NCBI RefSeq assembly: GCF_010669145.1
Contig: NZ_CP048632.1
Location: 2,748,501 to 2,812,500, forward strand
Direction of reading: 5' to 3'
Origin: Rhizobium oryzihabitans
GTDB lineage: Bacteria > Pseudomonadota > Alphaproteobacteria > Rhizobiales > Rhizobiaceae
Length of the DNA: 64,000 bases
Shown piece after piece: positions 63,112-64,000 of this stretch; position 1 is the stretch's first letter; each line of letters opens with the position of its first letter. The notes under the pieces were generated by a model. The model was not told the DNA's origin and ran no database searches. It was given only the letters and a program-made list of their open reading frames with translations. The translations under genes were made by a program, and so were the position numbers.

Positions 63112-64000
63112 GTTCGGCAAACACAACAAGCGAAGAAAGTAACGTCATCTCGGTCACCTCCTATATTCGCTCCAACATTCGCGAATATGGCATGCTGATC
63201 GCGCTCGTCGCCATCATGGTTTTCTTCCAGTTCTACACCGGCGGCATCCTGTTCCGTCCGGTCAACCTGACCAACCTCATCCTGCAGAACTCGTTCATCG
63301 TCATCATGGCGCTTGGCATGCTGCTCGTGATCGTTGCCGGGTATATCGACCTTTCGGTCGGCTCCATCGTCGCTTTCGTGGGCGCGATCGCGGCCATCCT
63401 GACCGTGCAATGGGGCATGAACCCGTTTCTGGCGGCACTGATTTGTCTCGTCATCGGCGGCATCATCGGTGCGGCCCAGGGTTACTGGATCGCTTACCAC
63501 CGCATCCCGTCCTTCATCGTGACGCTGGCGGGCATGCTGGTGTTCCGCGGGCTCACCCTCTTCGTGCTCGGCGGCAAGAACATCGGCCCGTTCCCGACCG
63601 ATTTCCAGATCATCAGCACCGGCTTCCTGCCTGACATCGGTGGTATCGAAGGTCTGAACACCACGTCGATGATCCTGACGCTGCTGATTACGGTCGTGCT
63701 GTTCTATCTGGCATGGCGCCGCCGCGTGGTGAACGTGAAGCACGGCATCGATGTCGAGCCGTTCGGTTTCTTCATCGTGCAGAATCTGCTGATCTCTGGT
63801 GCTATCCTCTTCCTGGGTTACCAGCTGTCCACCTATCGCGGTCTGCCGAACGTGCTGATCGTGATGCTGGTTCTGATTGCGCTCTACAGCTTCGTGACGC
63901 GCCGCACGACCATCGGCCGCCGCGTTTACGCCATGGGTGGCAATGAGAAGGCGACCAAGCTTTCCGGTATCAACACCGAACGCCTGAGCTTCCTCACCTT
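63108..64000 (+). CDS. gguB: Sugar ABC transporter permease GguB (runs off window)
   Basis: The first 297 codons are present. It starts [20 protein letters not shown] and has at least seven hydrophobic segments, with the permease hallmarks [41 protein letters not shown] and [16 protein letters not shown] of the RbsC/XylH type. The ATG overlaps the gguA stop as ATGA, so the two are coupled. It should end about 100 codons beyond the window and forms the channel for ChvE-bound sugars. Confidence 0.95.
   Translation, partial: MSSANTTSEESNVISVTSYIRSNIREYGMLIALVAIMVFFQFYTGGILFRPVNLTNLILQNSFIVIMALGMLLVIVAGYIDLSVGSIVAFVGAIAAILTVQWGMNPFLAALICLVIGGIIGAAQGYWIAYHRIPSFIVTLAGMLVFRGLTLFVLGGKNIGPFPTDFQIISTGFLPDIGGIEGLNTTSMILTLLITVVLFYLAWRRRVVNVKHGIDVEPFGFFIVQNLLISGAILFLGYQLSTYRGLPNVLIVMLVLIALYSFVTRRTTIGRRVYAMGGNEKATKLSGINTERLSFLT

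Overview
The window reads as a piece of an Agrobacterium (A. tumefaciens/fabrum group) main chromosome. The strongest evidence is the gbpR-chvE-gguA-gguB locus at the right end, a SinR-type FNR-family regulator behind an FNR box, a GlnII-type glutamine synthetase, and several families of intergenic mosaic repeats of the kind found in rhizobia. Coding density is high, genes are GC-rich, and ATGA-type overlaps are frequent.

Layout. 1-2.9 kb: the start of a permease-like membrane (probably sensor) protein, an SDR dehydrogenase, and glnII with a sigma-54 promoter and a possible NtrC site. 3.4-9.9 kb: the urea ABC transporter urtABCDE; a reversed GIY-YIG nuclease gene sits between urtD and urtE and is enclosed by a 30-bp inverted repeat. 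10.2-20.9 kb: a secreted esterase, then a urease cluster (ureD-A-B-C-E-F-G) interleaved with six small accessory genes, then a metallo-beta-lactamase-fold hydrolase. 20.9-26.6 kb: the sinR-like regulator and an RND efflux pair. 27.0-35.1 kb: a pyrimidine/hydantoin catabolic operon (ABC transporter, Nudix, dihydropyrimidinase, a small unknown protein, carbamoyl-amino-acid amidohydrolase), divergent from a RutR-like TetR regulator with a RutR-type operator between them. 35.3-37.6 kb: small conserved genes, a truncated hemoglobin and a HepT/MntA module. 37.6-50.2 kb: a phosphomannomutase and an exopolysaccharide cluster (chain-length protein, WecB-type and other glycosyltransferases, GH10 glycanase, GNAT-like protein, Wzy/ligase). 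50.7-60.2 kb: a chemoreceptor with a CheR-binding-type tail, a lipoprotein, a SpoIIM-like membrane protein under an apparent TetR operator, an esterase in an atypical stretch ending at tRNA-Arg(CCG), MarR, and a frameshifted J-domain-like gene. 60.2-64 kb: gbpR, chvE and the sugar transporter.

How the genes work together. Much of the left half concerns nitrogen: urea import (urt), urea hydrolysis (ure), ammonium assimilation (glnII), and release of ammonia and CO2 from pyrimidine breakdown. The right half concerns the cell surface and the plant host: exopolysaccharide, chemotaxis, and ChvE sugar sensing.

Most notable pattern. Four repeat families share one architecture: a short palindrome, a spacer, and the same palindrome inverted, as in REPINs. 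One family encloses the GIY-YIG gene, suggesting a nuclease-linked repeat element. Another has become the last 70 codons of an ABC ATPase.
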